This document shows positions 35,503-46,800 of a stretch of DNA of 64,000 nt, piece by piece. The stretch lies in assembly GCA_963971425.1 (NCBI GenBank), contig OZ020519.1, positions 7,580,028 through 7,644,027 of the forward strand, given 5' to 3'. The stretch is from Bryoerythrophyllum caledonicum (taxonomy: Eukaryota > Streptophyta > Bryopsida > Pottiales > Pottiaceae). Each line of letters opens with the position of its first letter. The stretch's first letter is position 1. The notes under the pieces were generated by a model. The model searched no databases and was not told the DNA's origin. It saw only the letters and a program-made list of their open reading frames with translations. Both the position numbers and the translations under genes were made by a program.

Positions 35503-35889
35503 GCATGTAGGTTCTATCGTGACCTAATTCGTGTAGATTCTAGGAGGTGAAGCTAAGTGTTTGTTCAAAGGCTCAGTCGCTAGGATCTAGGTTTTCAATC
35601 AACGTGTGCATATAGTCACTGCGAGTGAACAGTCAGTGGGTTGTCTCTCTCGACGTCTACTGTTCCTATGAACAGGATCTCTGGGTATCGATAATTGTGA
35701 CTGTGTATGCTCTGTCGACGTCCACTGTAATTGTTGACAGTATTTCTAGACGTCGAACTATACTATGCTCCCTTTCCCTCTTCGCTGGTGTGCTCATTGA
35801 TCAATGTGGACTCAAAAAATAAAACCTAAAGACAATCGTGAGGTGATCTATGGTCGATCCGCTCAGTAGAAGGGAAAAAAAATCAGGAT

Positions 35890-35914
35890 CAAGAACAAGA
35901 GCGTGCTGATAACG
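35890..35914 (-). other. Primer binding site of copia element
   Basis: Directly inside the 5' LTR the minus strand reads CGTTATCAGCACGCTC. The TTATCAG-type box at this place is what plant copia elements use for tRNA-Met priming; the tRNA partner was not checked. Confidence 0.6.
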
Positions 35915-36227
35915 TGTTGAGAGACTCAAGTGAGAGAGGGAATGAGACGAGCAAAAGAGCAAGAGCTCCTCCTCAGATCCAGGGTTTAATCCCCGGAGGT
36001 TGGTACATTAGGAGTCCGTTCACTGGTGATAGGATCCTCATGTCGTACCATTAGTGGTAGTTAATCTAGTATTAAGTGTCATGATCAGGTGGTAATCCCG
36101 CTACAATATGGTAATCCCACTATGATACGGTTAGGTGAACCGTACTAGGTCTAGGGTAGGTCTAGACTAGGTCCTAGTTAGTGGAGGACCCTGGAGTGGA
36201 TGGATGTGCTATCATCCTATCTCAACA
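35915..36227 (-). repeat. 5' LTR of copia element
   Basis: 313 bp, TG...CA ends with 8-bp perfect terminal inversion TGTTGAGA/TCTCAACA. Followed by the second TSD copy CTAAT (36228-36232). Confidence 0.93.
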
Positions 36228-36232
36228 CTAAT

Positions 36233-37097
36233 GTGGACTAAAACCACCACCCATCCACCCCATTTCCGAAATTTTAGGAAGTCAGTTATGATTGGGTGTC
36301 AATTTATGATAGGTTCAAAGCTCTCGGTTTTTAGTCTCTTGCACAAGTGGTCATTAGTACAACTTACTGTGGAAATAGAGAGTTTTGTATGTCGAGAATG
36401 GGTCACGGCTTACTTTGAAAATTTGTAGCAATTTCAATATGAAGAAATAAATGGTCACGACAATTGCAATATTCATGAAATCCTATTTTGAATTCCCAAA
36501 AAATGTCTTACCACGTATACAAATGCTATAAATAGGTCAACAAGCTTAAGTTGGTGGTCATAGGTCATCCAATCTTATGGGGGTAGGATATTGGGACATG
36601 CTATGTATCCAGGACAAGGTATCATGTTGGGAGATGGTATGTGTCCAAGACAAGGTATCACGCTGGACACGGTATCGTTCCGGGACAGGGCTGGAAGAAC
36701 CGAACTCTTTATTCCATGTAGAGAGATGTCATGGGAGGGTGAGTTAGGGTAGGCCTCTTTCTTCTGGCTCTTTTATTTTGGAGGTCTAGTAGTTTTTTTT
36801 GAGAAAAAATTTGCCAAATTTGGGTCTTGTGGCCCCAAATTACCCTCAAAAATTGCACCATGGTCTAAATTGGGCCCCCCTCCAAAATAAAAATAGGTGC
36901 TTGATTTTGTCCACACCCCCTTCCAATACCATCCGTTTACATGGTTTAAAAAGATCCTTGGAGAACTCTCTTTGCCCTGGAGGAACCAATGGGGATCAAT
37001 ACTTGTCTTATATATATTCATATTGATCATTTGATTTGACATTATAATTGACACAAGATACCATGGGGTTGACTACCTAATTTGACCAATTTAGGGG
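36233..37097. other. Spacer with GGGACA-type degenerate repeats and a MITE relic
   Basis: 36570-36700 has 4-5 imperfect units of the kind GGGACATGCTATGT / GGACAAGGTATCA, also present at 43855-44010. 36770-36960 has C-run/G-run text (GGGCCCCCCTCCAAAATAAA) inverted relative to the MITE interior at 18.7 kb. GGGGTTGACTACCTAA occurs twice, near 37063 and 37094, at the border of the next element. No coding sequence recognised. Confidence 0.45.
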
Positions 37098-38072
37098 TTG
37101 ACTACCTAAATTACCAAGAAGGTTCGGGCAGGTTCTTGTTGTGTCAATTTATAACATTCTTTTTTGAAGTTTTTATTGTAGATGGACATTGCTAAAAGCT
37201 TTGTGTGAGTCCAGTTTTTTCCTAAATCCAACATCTAATGAAAAGTTATAGGGTTTTGAAGTTCAAATGAGGAAAGCGGGCACGTCAGGCAACTTTTAAA
37301 ACTATTGCTAGGACATTCTATTAAATGTGAGATTTTTAATACTAGCAAATAGTATCATTGCCTTTCATATTGTCAAAAAAAATATTGTCTTTAGTGAAAA
37401 ATAGCATATAATTCCAAGTCAAACGTTTTCACACATTGTCGCACATTGTCAGGCAAGATACCAAAAAATCTTCTTCTTTTCCACATAAAACTTAGAGATC
37501 TTCATAAATTTTATTTTTTATTTTCCCCACGGCATTATGTGGTATAAAAATTCTCATTGACCATGCATATTATCATTCTAAAACATATTAAGTTAACAAA
37601 AAAATAAAATGTGAATTGACAATTTTTGAACCTCCACTCCTTGCAAAAAAAAATTAAATATGCTACACCCTTTTTTTACCACTAAAAATTGGGGTACAAG
37701 GAATTAATATTGCGCTTAACATGGTGGTAGAGAATGTAGACCTAGTATAGTGGAAAAACTCGACACCAAATGAAGTCAAAGTCAGCAAATCCACTACAAG
37801 CAAGGAAGAAAATAAACCCTTTTCTAAACTTCAAACACTATATTACCTCTAAATTACCTATATATATGTGCAGTCAAATACCATATATATACCATATATG
37901 AAATATTACCATATATCCGTGCACTCAAATTATGTTAATTGATAAGTTTTAACTGAGATCCTACAGTTTAATGAGAAATAAGAGTTTTGGTTTTCTTCTT
38001 TACTCATTGCACTGAAACAAGCAACTTTGAAGTGTTTTTGGTTTGAAAATGGCTTGGTAATTTAGGAGTTAA
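37098..38072 (-). mobile_element. TTAA-flanked TIR element (family A), reverse copy
   Basis: Left end TTGACTACCTAAATTACCAAG, right end CTTGGTAATTTAGGAGTTAA: the two ends share the variant CCTAAATTACCAAG, so the TIRs of this copy match each other better than they match the family consensus. The interior is colinear with the 46.8-kb copy (e.g. GTAGATGGACATTGCTAAAA, TCTAATGAAAAGTTATAGGG). AT-rich insertions of ATATAT type occur near 37860-37915. Confidence 0.7.
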
Positions 38073-40143
38073 ATAAAAGAATAAACATTACCTGAAGGAA
38101 TGTTGAAGACCGTGATAATGATACATATACCATGTTCGTCAATTGTGTTCTTGTCGTAAACATATTTGGTCGAACAAAACCCATAACCTCCCTAGACTCG
38201 ACCAACACCTATCCTCTAAACTTCTACAAAAACTACTATGTGTAAACATCAAATTACACTACCAAAATGGTACACACCTTATAGAGAAAAATAACTATAA
38301 AACGTTTTATGGTACTCCATACAAGCTTCTAAAATGTGTGTTCAATGATTCGTAACAACTATTTTCCATGCCTTTCTACATACCTTCCCACATGCCCCAC
38401 TCACATCCCACCTCGCACACTAAAAGAACCATACATCATCCATAACAATGACATCCAACCAGGTATCAATTCTCCTCCAAACCCCCAAACCCACCACACC
38501 CATCCCCTCCCCCACTGCCACATATATTAAAAAAATCCTATTACATATCCTATCAACAACATTATCAATCACAAATATAGAAAATATGGAGGCTTTAACA
38601 ATACAAGCAAAAAAGACACATCATATCTATGCCTTTGGCAACACAATATTACAACCTATAGTAAATGGCTCTCGCAAAGAAAGCTTTTTCCCTGGCACAA
38701 TCAAAAAACCTTTCTCCATAACACCGAAATCCTTAAACAATACTACCATAAAGTCCAAAACAACTTTTACCTAGGAATCATAAAACTACATCACCCCCAA
38801 GTACAACTTAGAGATACAAGGTTTGTCACACCGCCCATCATCATCCCCTTCCTTAATGCCCCCATGATAGAATGTAACCCGGAAACCGACATTCTCATAC
38901 AAATGAACACAATAAAAATACAACAAGATAATGTTTTCATATATGAAGGAAACGGTGGGCACCTAATCACTATACAAATCGCTAGACTACAATGGTTGTG
39001 GTTCCAATACCATGATGCAATACAAACTCCCATGAACATTGAACCACACCTCAACCATTTGAAACCGAAATCGTTTGGCTACACCAAAGATACAAATATT
39101 GTATACCAAAAATAACCCCCTTAAACATGCACGTTACACATAACCCCTTCTATAATAGACTCTATTATCACATCTTTTAACGTAACACAATCATACTTTT
39201 CATCTCCTGTCAAATGTTCTACAAAAATTTCAAAGTTTCACTCTCCATTTGTACGGGATAAAATATTTGGTTCACTAGGGAAAGCATTTGACTACAGGTG
39301 GAATGGAATAGGCCTCGCACACCCACAAAATGACAGGACCACAAAATGCAATACATTCGGCCCGCTTAGCGGCAAACAACAACCCCAACCATACCACCAC
39401 TATCATTATCACACCCGACACTAATGGGTACCAAAACTTTAATCCACACTTGGGCCCATTTTCGGACTCCCACATCATAGCACTATTTGAAGCAGATTCA
39501 ATTTTGCATATTGAATCCCCTATACCGTCAGAAATACAAAAATCCAGACTTGAACCATCAACCTTACGTGTCCTATGTGTACATCATCAAAACTGAGAAA
39601 TTTGCACATTAGAACACCTTGCTCAACTTACACTAATCGCAAAAAATCTCAACATCAACAATGTGTGTACCGCAATTGCTCCACCCACACCTACACTAAT
39701 CCGTGTAAACCGCAATAAAAAGTGGTCTAAGACCCCCTATATAAACAACTTCACACCAATAACCCCTCCAATCCCCTTAATTCCCAAATACCAAACTTAC
39801 ACCGTCTAAAATTTCACCCCAACTTTACTTATTACACAGGCGGTTCCTTTCAAGAACCAACCAAAGTAAGTCCGCGACATTGGCACCAGGACAAAGCCGG
39901 CTATGGATATAACAACCCCACCAAACAAATCAAACTTGCCAAAAGACTACTAGGACTCCAAAATATCCTTAGAGCCAAAATGATGGCTATCCATGAAACC
40001 CTCAAGATAATTACCATGCAATACCCCAACGAACGAGCACACATTTTCACAAATTGCATTAATGTATTCTACCTCCTAAACACACACACATAAAACATCC
40101 CACTCAACACAATAGTCATCCAGACCAAACTATCCTAACATCC

Positions 40144-40656
40144 ATGGTCGGAATGCTCCAAAATTGCACACAAATCACCACACTCCATAAAGTTCAAGCT
40201 CACGCTAACATTGACAGCAACAAACAAGCCGACAAATTAGCAAAGAAAGGTCAAAAGAAAGCCTACCGAGATGCCAAACACCCATACAAACATGCTTATG
40301 CCACCCCATACTACTTTCATAGATATGAATGGCCCTCTATGGACAAAACCCTCAACAAAGGCCCCATAAGATTCTTGGATAAATACCTCAAAAAACACAA
40401 CCTAAAAAATCATTTGGAAATACTTACAAAAAAATTCTCTAATATTAATAAATGGACCGGTAATACAAGCATTGACAAAGAACTCTCCACCAACTTTTGG
40501 AAAAACCTCATAGTCACGGACTCGCCAAAAAAATGCCTAATCAAATTCCACTCCGAACAATATATGGGAAACTCTTGTAAACAACTCTTCTTTGGCATAG
40601 AGAGATTCCCCTCCATAACATGCTCAATTTGCAACACCACATATCCGGGCACATGA
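40144..40656 (+). pseudogene. Longest open piece of LINE ORF2: end of RNase H and downstream region
   Basis: 170 codons containing the C-terminal RNase H helix (KVQAHANIDSNKQADKLAK, with the catalytic D), a basic linker (TPYYFHRYEWPSMD, KGPIRFLDKYLKKHNLKN), LIKFHSEQYMGNSCKQLFFG and SITCSICN. In the preceding piece the usual catalytic Asp (YTDGS) reads YTGGS and the Glu in RAEL reads RAKM, so the enzyme is inactive. Confidence 0.75.
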
Positions 40657-41373
40657 TTGCACGTTTTACTCAAATGCCATAGCCCTCATATACACGCCCT
40701 AATTGTCAAACGTCACAACAAAGCGGTATGGACAATCCGTAAATTAATCGTGTCATCAAACATATCTTGTTGCTTCATCCTCATGAATGCCAGAACCTTT
40801 AATGACAACCTGCAAGAAAATACGGTCCCTCCATGGTTATTACCAAGTATACGAGGTACTCAAAGATATCATTGAAATGCAAGATTTAAACCTTACCTAT
40901 TATGTGTTAGAGGGCTACCATGCAAAGACTCCCCACCAACCCACATAGACCCAAATCTCACTTTTTAATTTATTGAATTCAAATGTTGTAATGATAGATT
41001 TTCACTGGAAGCTATTTCAAACAAAACATATAAATACCAACCACTCCTCAATGATATTCAAGCACTCGGATGGAAAGTAGCCCCCTCCTTGTCATCACCG
41101 CAAGTGCTAGAGCCACCACCTTTATTCCTTCAATGACAATTCTTGAAGAAACATTCAAAATTTCCATGACTTCAATGAAGACCACCTTTACAAATATTAA
41201 CACTATTGCAATCCAACATGCTATGTCCATACTCCAACCCAAAAGGAAACTCGAAAACAACCAACCCATCTCGGACACGCTAGACCCCCCTTGAAAACCT
41301 ACTAAAAACTTCACCACCTTAGCCCCCTGGAGTCATCAATTCTTTGTTCTTGATTACTTGTTACGTGGTACAT

Positions 41374-41515
41374 AGTGTCTACCCTTGAGAGGGGGAAGTA
41401 GTTCCATACCACTAACCCATGTCCAGTGAGCATGACTTTAGTGGTGGAACGAACAGACACTTTATTCACGTCGGCTCCCCTTGGGGACTAGAGTTCTTCT
41501 TCTTTTGCTCTTGTG
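41374..41515 (+). repeat. LINE 3' tail shared with the SINE at 18.2 kb
   Basis: Aligns over ~130 bases with SINE positions 18332 down to 18200 (minus): TACCCTYGAGAGGGGGRAGT, then ...CATGTCCAGTG / CTATGTCCTGTG, TTCACGTCGG / TTCACGCCGG, and AGAGTTCTTCTTCTT / GGAGTTCTTCTTCTT at the end. Confidence 0.8.
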
Positions 41516-41739
41516 GTATGAAACTTTCACTGTAGTATCCTTAAACATTTCTTTTTGAGGATTGTAAGAAGTTGGAAGCTATCACACTCTTTTATGTCCA
41601 ATTTCTTTAATTCTAGGATTATCAATTATCAATAACCTTTGCCAACCCTTATTTTGAACATTATTGTGTGATCATTAATTGTTTTAAAAAATTCAAAGTG
41701 CTCATCACATATGCACTTTTAGTAAAGTATTATTACTTA

Positions 41740-42322
41740 GGGGCGGTTTACACTACATACCAAGAGCTGTGACCAAGGAAAATGGATTAATTCCATGGTC
41801 ACACTTCCATGGTCACACTTCACAGAAATGTATTTTTTAGAGCCCTTGGGCCTCTCATTAAGTGTAAACTGAACTTGGACCGGGAGGAATGACCATGTAC
41901 TAAAAAGTGGGCGTGCTGATTTTTTTAATGAATGCCTAAAAAGGGCACTTTTGCCTTTAAAAACAAAGAAAAAAAACAAGCCCAAAAGACAAAAGGGTGG
42001 CCGCCATTGTATCTACACTAACGTTGGGCCCCCTCCAAAAAAAAAACAAAAAAAAAACAAAAAAATGGCATTTCAGGCCCATGGTCTCCTCGTTCAGCAA
42101 TGAGAGAATCCTTTTTGCCTCTCTCGCCGCAAAATCCGGGGGACCCTTCAACATTATCCACTAGGCCTATTTCTAGGCCTTTTGAGGACCCCAAATCCTT
42201 TGGTCACTTTTCTTTTTTCCTCGTAGTGTAAACCCAAGTCATCCCGGGACGAGTTGATGGAGCCAATCACAGATTTTAGAGGTGCGTGGGACGAGTTCTT
42301 GGTCCATAGTGTAAACCTCCCC
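41740..42322. mobile_element. Harbinger/Tourist-like MITE with TTA target duplication
   Basis: 583 bp. Left terminus GGGGCGGTTTACACTA and right terminus TAGTGTAAACCTCCCC are near-perfect inversions; the similarity extends ~26 bases (ACATACCAAGA against ATGGACCAAGA). TTA at 41737-41739 and 42323-42325. A GG-starting TIR with TTA duplication is the PIF/Harbinger signature. Interior without transposase; it holds a duplicated CCATGGTCACACTTC near 41791-41822 and A-rich runs. Confidence 0.75.
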
Positions 42323-42325
42323 TTA

Positions 42326-45107
42326 TTGTTACAAGGGCACCCTGTTCACTGTAGAAATATTCTCTAATAAGTTTTCAATCATATGCACAAGAATTAAAAA
42401 GTATTAGAGGCAATTTGGGTATACAGTATTGATGTGCCATCAGCGTGGGGCATGTTCTTGGCTGCAATTGCTGTGCGATTGCTCTCTCAGTGAAATTCAG
42501 TCATGGGCAACATGATGGTCACGTGTGCTGGTTGAGTGCAGATAAGAATGGGTTTGAATTTCAAGGCTCTCGTGCTGGGGAATGCCATAGCACTTACATA
42601 TATACAGGTCCAAAAGGCAACAGTGGGGGTGCAATCAAGAAAGAAAGAAAAAAGGCAAATGACAAGAGCCCAAAATCCAACCAATGACCCAATATTGCCA
42701 ACTTTTATACCCCGCCTTGATTTTGATGAGGAAATCTAAACAATCGGTACATCACTTATGTATTCATTGTCTATGCACAAGTCATGAAAGGACAACCTAC
42801 ATTTCCTCCTTGAAATCTAGGAATGGTATCAAACTTGGAAGTACTAGCCTCTAGGTCACTCGCCAATATTTTCTTTTTCTTTTGGCACAATAAAGAACCA
42901 AAATATATATTGCAAAGAGGAAACGTATACAAAGAACGTGCCAAGTTTGGTCATGCCAAGAACAACAACCGTGCAACCTAAGCCCTTTAGCCCAAGTAAC
43001 GTGATTGCCTTGTCTTCTGCACACAACCTCGATACAACCCATGTTGACATCGAATTGGATGAGAGCCTTCAGCATTCCATTGATTTTGAAACACTCGTTG
43101 GTTTAGCCTACCACACCTAAGAACAATAAGCTTTAGACTCCATCAGATCACCTTTTTTCATATGTTGAATTTTAACTGAAGATGACCTACAGTAAAAATA
43201 AAATCATGGGACCGAGTCAATTATGCCCAAGGTTGGCTGCCGTCAAGAAGGTGAAATTATTGAGCTCCTGAATGTTACAGTATGTGAGACGGATTCGCCT
43301 AAATACCACGGTCGAGTGTTGCTCGAAACCTCAGGCTTGGAAGGATGGGGGAGGGTAGGGACAAAACCGGGCCCTATTTTTATGCTGGAGGGAGGCCCTA
43401 TTTGATCTACGGGGACCCATCCGAGGTGATATGGGGCTGTAGGCTCCAAAATTGGCAAAAAAAATTCCAAAAGAAGCCTCTAGAATCCTGAAACGGGCAG
43501 GGCCAGAAAAATGGACCCACCCGAGGCTGAGGTTTGGTGCAACGCTCGACCAGGGTCAATAAGGAGAATATTGACTAGGAGGACCAATGCATGGTTGGCT
43601 AGGTTTCTAACCCCCCTGACATCCACTAAGCATCCATATTCCCAACAATCTTAATTCTTATTCTTAACATAGGTAAATTTGTCTACCACTTCTGTGAAAA
43701 ACTCTCAACTTTCATTCTGGATTATACAACATAGCATTCCAGTACCACAATCACAACATCTTATTTTAAAATTTTCTTTGGGCATACAAACTCTGAACAT
43801 CAATGTGTCTTATATTTGTACAAGGCATCTCCTCATATTAAAGAAAACGATCTAGTGCCAACAGGGTATTTCAAGACACAATAGGGTACTGTCAATCAAG
43901 ACAGGGTATTGGGACATGGTATGTATGGTATCGCATTGGGACAGGGCCTCATGCTGGGACAATGTATCACTCCGGGACAAGGTCTTGGGGGGCTGCTCGT
44001 GTCATGCCGGGACGATATGTATCTACACTTGTTTATTATGAATCCTTGGCCTATGAAGCCATTTTTTTTTACTGATTAAGTCTTATGTGGAATACAACAA
44101 ATACGAGAAATAGATAAGACGTGAGATATTGCCATGTATATGTACGTGAAAACATACTCGATTCACAACAAAATACACCAAATTTTAGGTACTTACGCTA
44201 CATGCACAAAAATACATGTGTTATGTCTCGATAACCCTACATGAAACAAGCTATGACAAATATCAAGGTCCAATCCAACATCTCACGCAAGAGGAAAAAC
44301 GAAGAAGCCCATCTTAGTCAAACCATTGCCAAACCATTCAAGAACAATGAAGGAAGCGGTTAGGATAGAGGACTACATTTAAGATTGTCAAAGACAATTG
44401 CCATCTGTAGACATGCATATGTGTGTACATGTCTCTTGGCATGGTGCACCGCTTGAATTGCATGGGAATAATTCATAGTTTACAGATGTTGGAATGAATT
44501 CAAGGTACCTTTACTGCCACATTCACCACTAAAGTACATAACATTCATCACTGCTTGTACGTATGTACGAAACGCAATAGTGCGGGGAGTAAATAAGAAT
44601 GTGGAGAAGAAAGAGAAGGATCTCACCGAAAACAATAATTTGTGGACTCCATCAAATTATAGTTTCTTCTGATATTTGAATTTAACTAACCCTTTCGCGA
44701 TGAGGCGGCCCAAAGCAGACATAGGCAACACAAAATTTGGCCATTCACCTGATTGGGAACTCCGCAGGGCTGTGTGATTTGGCAATCGGTGCTTTCTCTG
44801 GAGTAGTCTTTAGTGAACCAACTTGATCCGTTTGCAGTGGATAGATGCGATAGGAAAATTGAACTAACTTTGATGGAAATATAATGACTAATTTTAGTAT
44901 CCAACCTTATAAAATTGAACTCAAACCATGACATGAACTTTGGAAAAATTGCACAACATCCAACAGTTGATGGAATATATTGTAGTGTTTAAAGTTCCCG
45001 TATATTGGTAATGAGAATTGTGGACTTTGGAGGGTATACTACTTTTTCCACCAATAGATTCTTGCAAAAAAAAATTGTACTTTCAATTAGAAAGGATCAC
45101 ATGTGCA
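42326..45107. other. Long spacer with repeat fragments, no gene recognised
   Basis: 42440-43110 has several short open frames on both strands without a domain. 43320-43600 contains GGGCCCTATTTTTATG..., CAAAAAAAATTCCAAAAG, similar to the MITE family at 18.7 kb and 36.8 kb. 43855-44010 carries the GGGACA-type degenerate repeats also found at 36.6 kb. 44050-45107 shows nothing further. Confidence 0.4.
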
Positions 45108-45501
45108 CTAGGTTGATAGCTTCACATTGACATATCATATGTGGAAAAAACATTTATACATGATTATTAATGATTTTTTTACTTTTGTCTGCTTGATTGT
45201 ATACAAAAATGTTCCAAATTTGAACGAACTAAAATAAAAGTTTTGTATGCGATGAGAGAGATCAACAACCACAAAACAATGAAGAATCTCTTAAAGAAAA
45301 ATTTCAATCAAAATTTAAGAATAAAATCATTTTGCATGTGTTTGAAATACAACATAGTATGCGGGATGATATTCATTGTATTAATGTGTGCACAAATCTG
45401 AACTTCAAATTTCACAACGTAATTCCTCATGGATTTTGTGCAAGTTGAGTTTTAACACCTCCAGAGTCCCATTTTGGATCTTGTGGGCACTAAAGGGTTA
45501 G
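45108..45501 (+). mobile_element. Right-hand part of a TTAA-family B element
   Basis: Aligns with 51340-51816 (TTCACATTGACATATCATATGTGG, GTATGCGATGAGAGAGATCA, TTTTAACACCT, GAGTCCCATTTTGG), ending GGGCACTAAAGGGTTAG. The left terminus is missing, and a ~100-base stretch near 51610-51690 of the other copy is absent here. Confidence 0.6.
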
Positions 45502-46800
45502 CACCAATGGAAATCACGTTGGAAAGTGGGTTTTCTTATATTCTTCCAAGAATAACTACTATCTCTAGAAAATTTGCTATCAAAAGTACCAAGGAACCCC
45601 ACTTTTCCTTGGTGTTCTTGATGTGATTTCCACTAGGAATCTTTGAAGAGGATAATTCCCAAGCTTTTAACTTTATATACTGAATTGGAAAAGGACTACT
45701 AAAAATGAAGAGCGTGTCCATCAAATGGGGGAAATTATGTGTGTGACTGAAAGAATGAACATGACCTATTCAAAATTTAACCGATTTCTACTAAAATCCA
45801 ACCAAAAGGGCCACTGTAACACCAATTCTAGAGTGTCATGTATTGATGGTTTTTCATACATTTGGTTTGTCACATATGGATGAAATGTTAACATTGAAAT
45901 GACTTTGCCTACAGGCATACACAAAAGTCTAAAGCTGACCAAAATTGCATTCAAATATTTATGAACAAACATGCTTGTTTTAGTAATATTTCAAAATTGA
46001 GGTACATGTAATACAATGTTGTTCCACTTGAATATCACTTTAAAGCATACACATTACATAACTTCTAAATCACCCCAAAAGCAAAATCTTTTACCTTCTT
46101 TTGACCATGCACATAAATTTTGATGTTGAAATATTACCTCCATCACACTACATTCTTATGACATGTTCCCAATTGGTGCCTCCTATCACCAGATACAGTC
46201 AGCTCCCTTTAGAAAAGCATATGATATAACAACAATCTCATTATAAGAGGCAACTTGGGTCAAGAACTAATTTATGTTCATTATAACTGTCATTTGCTAT
46301 TACAACCTTATTCATCATTAAAACCCTTTCCGTCCACTTCCAAGTTGTCATCACTCCCACCAAACTAAAAAAGCCATCACCAATCATCCAATACTCCTAT
46401 ATTACAACCTTCACCCATCCCTTCCATTACAACAACCTCTATATATAGCATGCAAAACCAACAAGGCTTTTGTAAAGGAAGTTGGCTTTATGTATATAAA
46501 GAAGTGGTTTGTAATTGTCCATTTCCACTATCAAAAGATGGCAAGCTTTTCATGAAAGTGGAAGCCTCCATAACAACAAAGATATTAATGTTGGTTAGAT
46601 GAAGATATTTGTCATGTTGAAGCGGGGATTTTTAATGCTTGAGAATTGGAAGAACTATTGAATTTGATAAGAAGAGAAAGAAAATGGAAAACATATCGAT
46701 AGACCTTTGGAACCCCCCCCCCCTCCGGTCTTGTGTTATTACTATCAATATGAATGAGAACTACTCTAAATTTTATTTTTAGTGTAGGTACACAATATAA
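45502..46800. other. AT-rich spacer, nothing recognised
   Basis: Short frames only. A CCCCCCCCCCTCC run sits at 46715-46727, just before the next element. Confidence 0.4.

Larger units (their letters stand above)
30745..36227 (-). mobile_element. Complete Ty1/copia LTR retrotransposon, non-autonomous by mutation
   Basis: 5483 bp, minus orientation, flanked by CTAAT duplications. LTRs of 313 bp (30745-31057 is the 3' LTR, 35915-36227 the 5' LTR) begin TGTTGAGA and end TCTCAACA or TCTTAACA; I find a single mismatch between them. Gene order from 35502 downwards is gag with a CCHC knuckle, aspartic protease, integrase, reverse transcriptase, RNase H, which defines copia. The reading frame is broken by three TAG codons (34579-34581, 33754-33756, 33700-33702) and by shifts near 32.93 kb and 31.99 kb. 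The near-identical LTRs say the insertion is recent, so it probably arrived in this damaged state through proteins supplied by another copy. Confidence 0.95.
38140..41515 (+). mobile_element. Decayed non-LTR retrotransposon (LINE) with RNase H and nuclease-like C-terminus
   Basis: One long degraded plus-strand polyprotein. 38448-39115: fragments such as YIKKILLHILSTTLSITNIE and QIARLQWLWFQYHDAIQ. 39820-40090: RNase H, seen as FTYYTGGSFQ, AGYGYNNPTKQ, LLGLQNILRAKMMAIHETLK, HIFTNCINVFYLLN, continuing at 40144 with KVQAHANIDSNKQADKLAKK. 40590-40680: a zinc-binding CSIC...HVLLKC..PH..H motif, in which Trp has become TGA at 40654. 40740-41290: ENTVPPWLLPS, ARFKPYLLCVRGLP, FIEFKCCNDRFSLEA, KYQPLLNDIQALGWKVAP. 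This resembles the KPD...K..KY layout of the restriction-like endonuclease of R2-type LINEs. The 3' UTR ends in a TTC-rich run near 41513. Many stops and shifts; the 5' end is not defined. Confidence 0.75.

Noticed and set aside
39330-39596. Possible DNA-methyltransferase-like segment in the LINE (NNNPNHTTTIIITPDT)
   Set aside because: The resemblance is only to a short hydrophobic strand pattern; no catalytic motif is visible.
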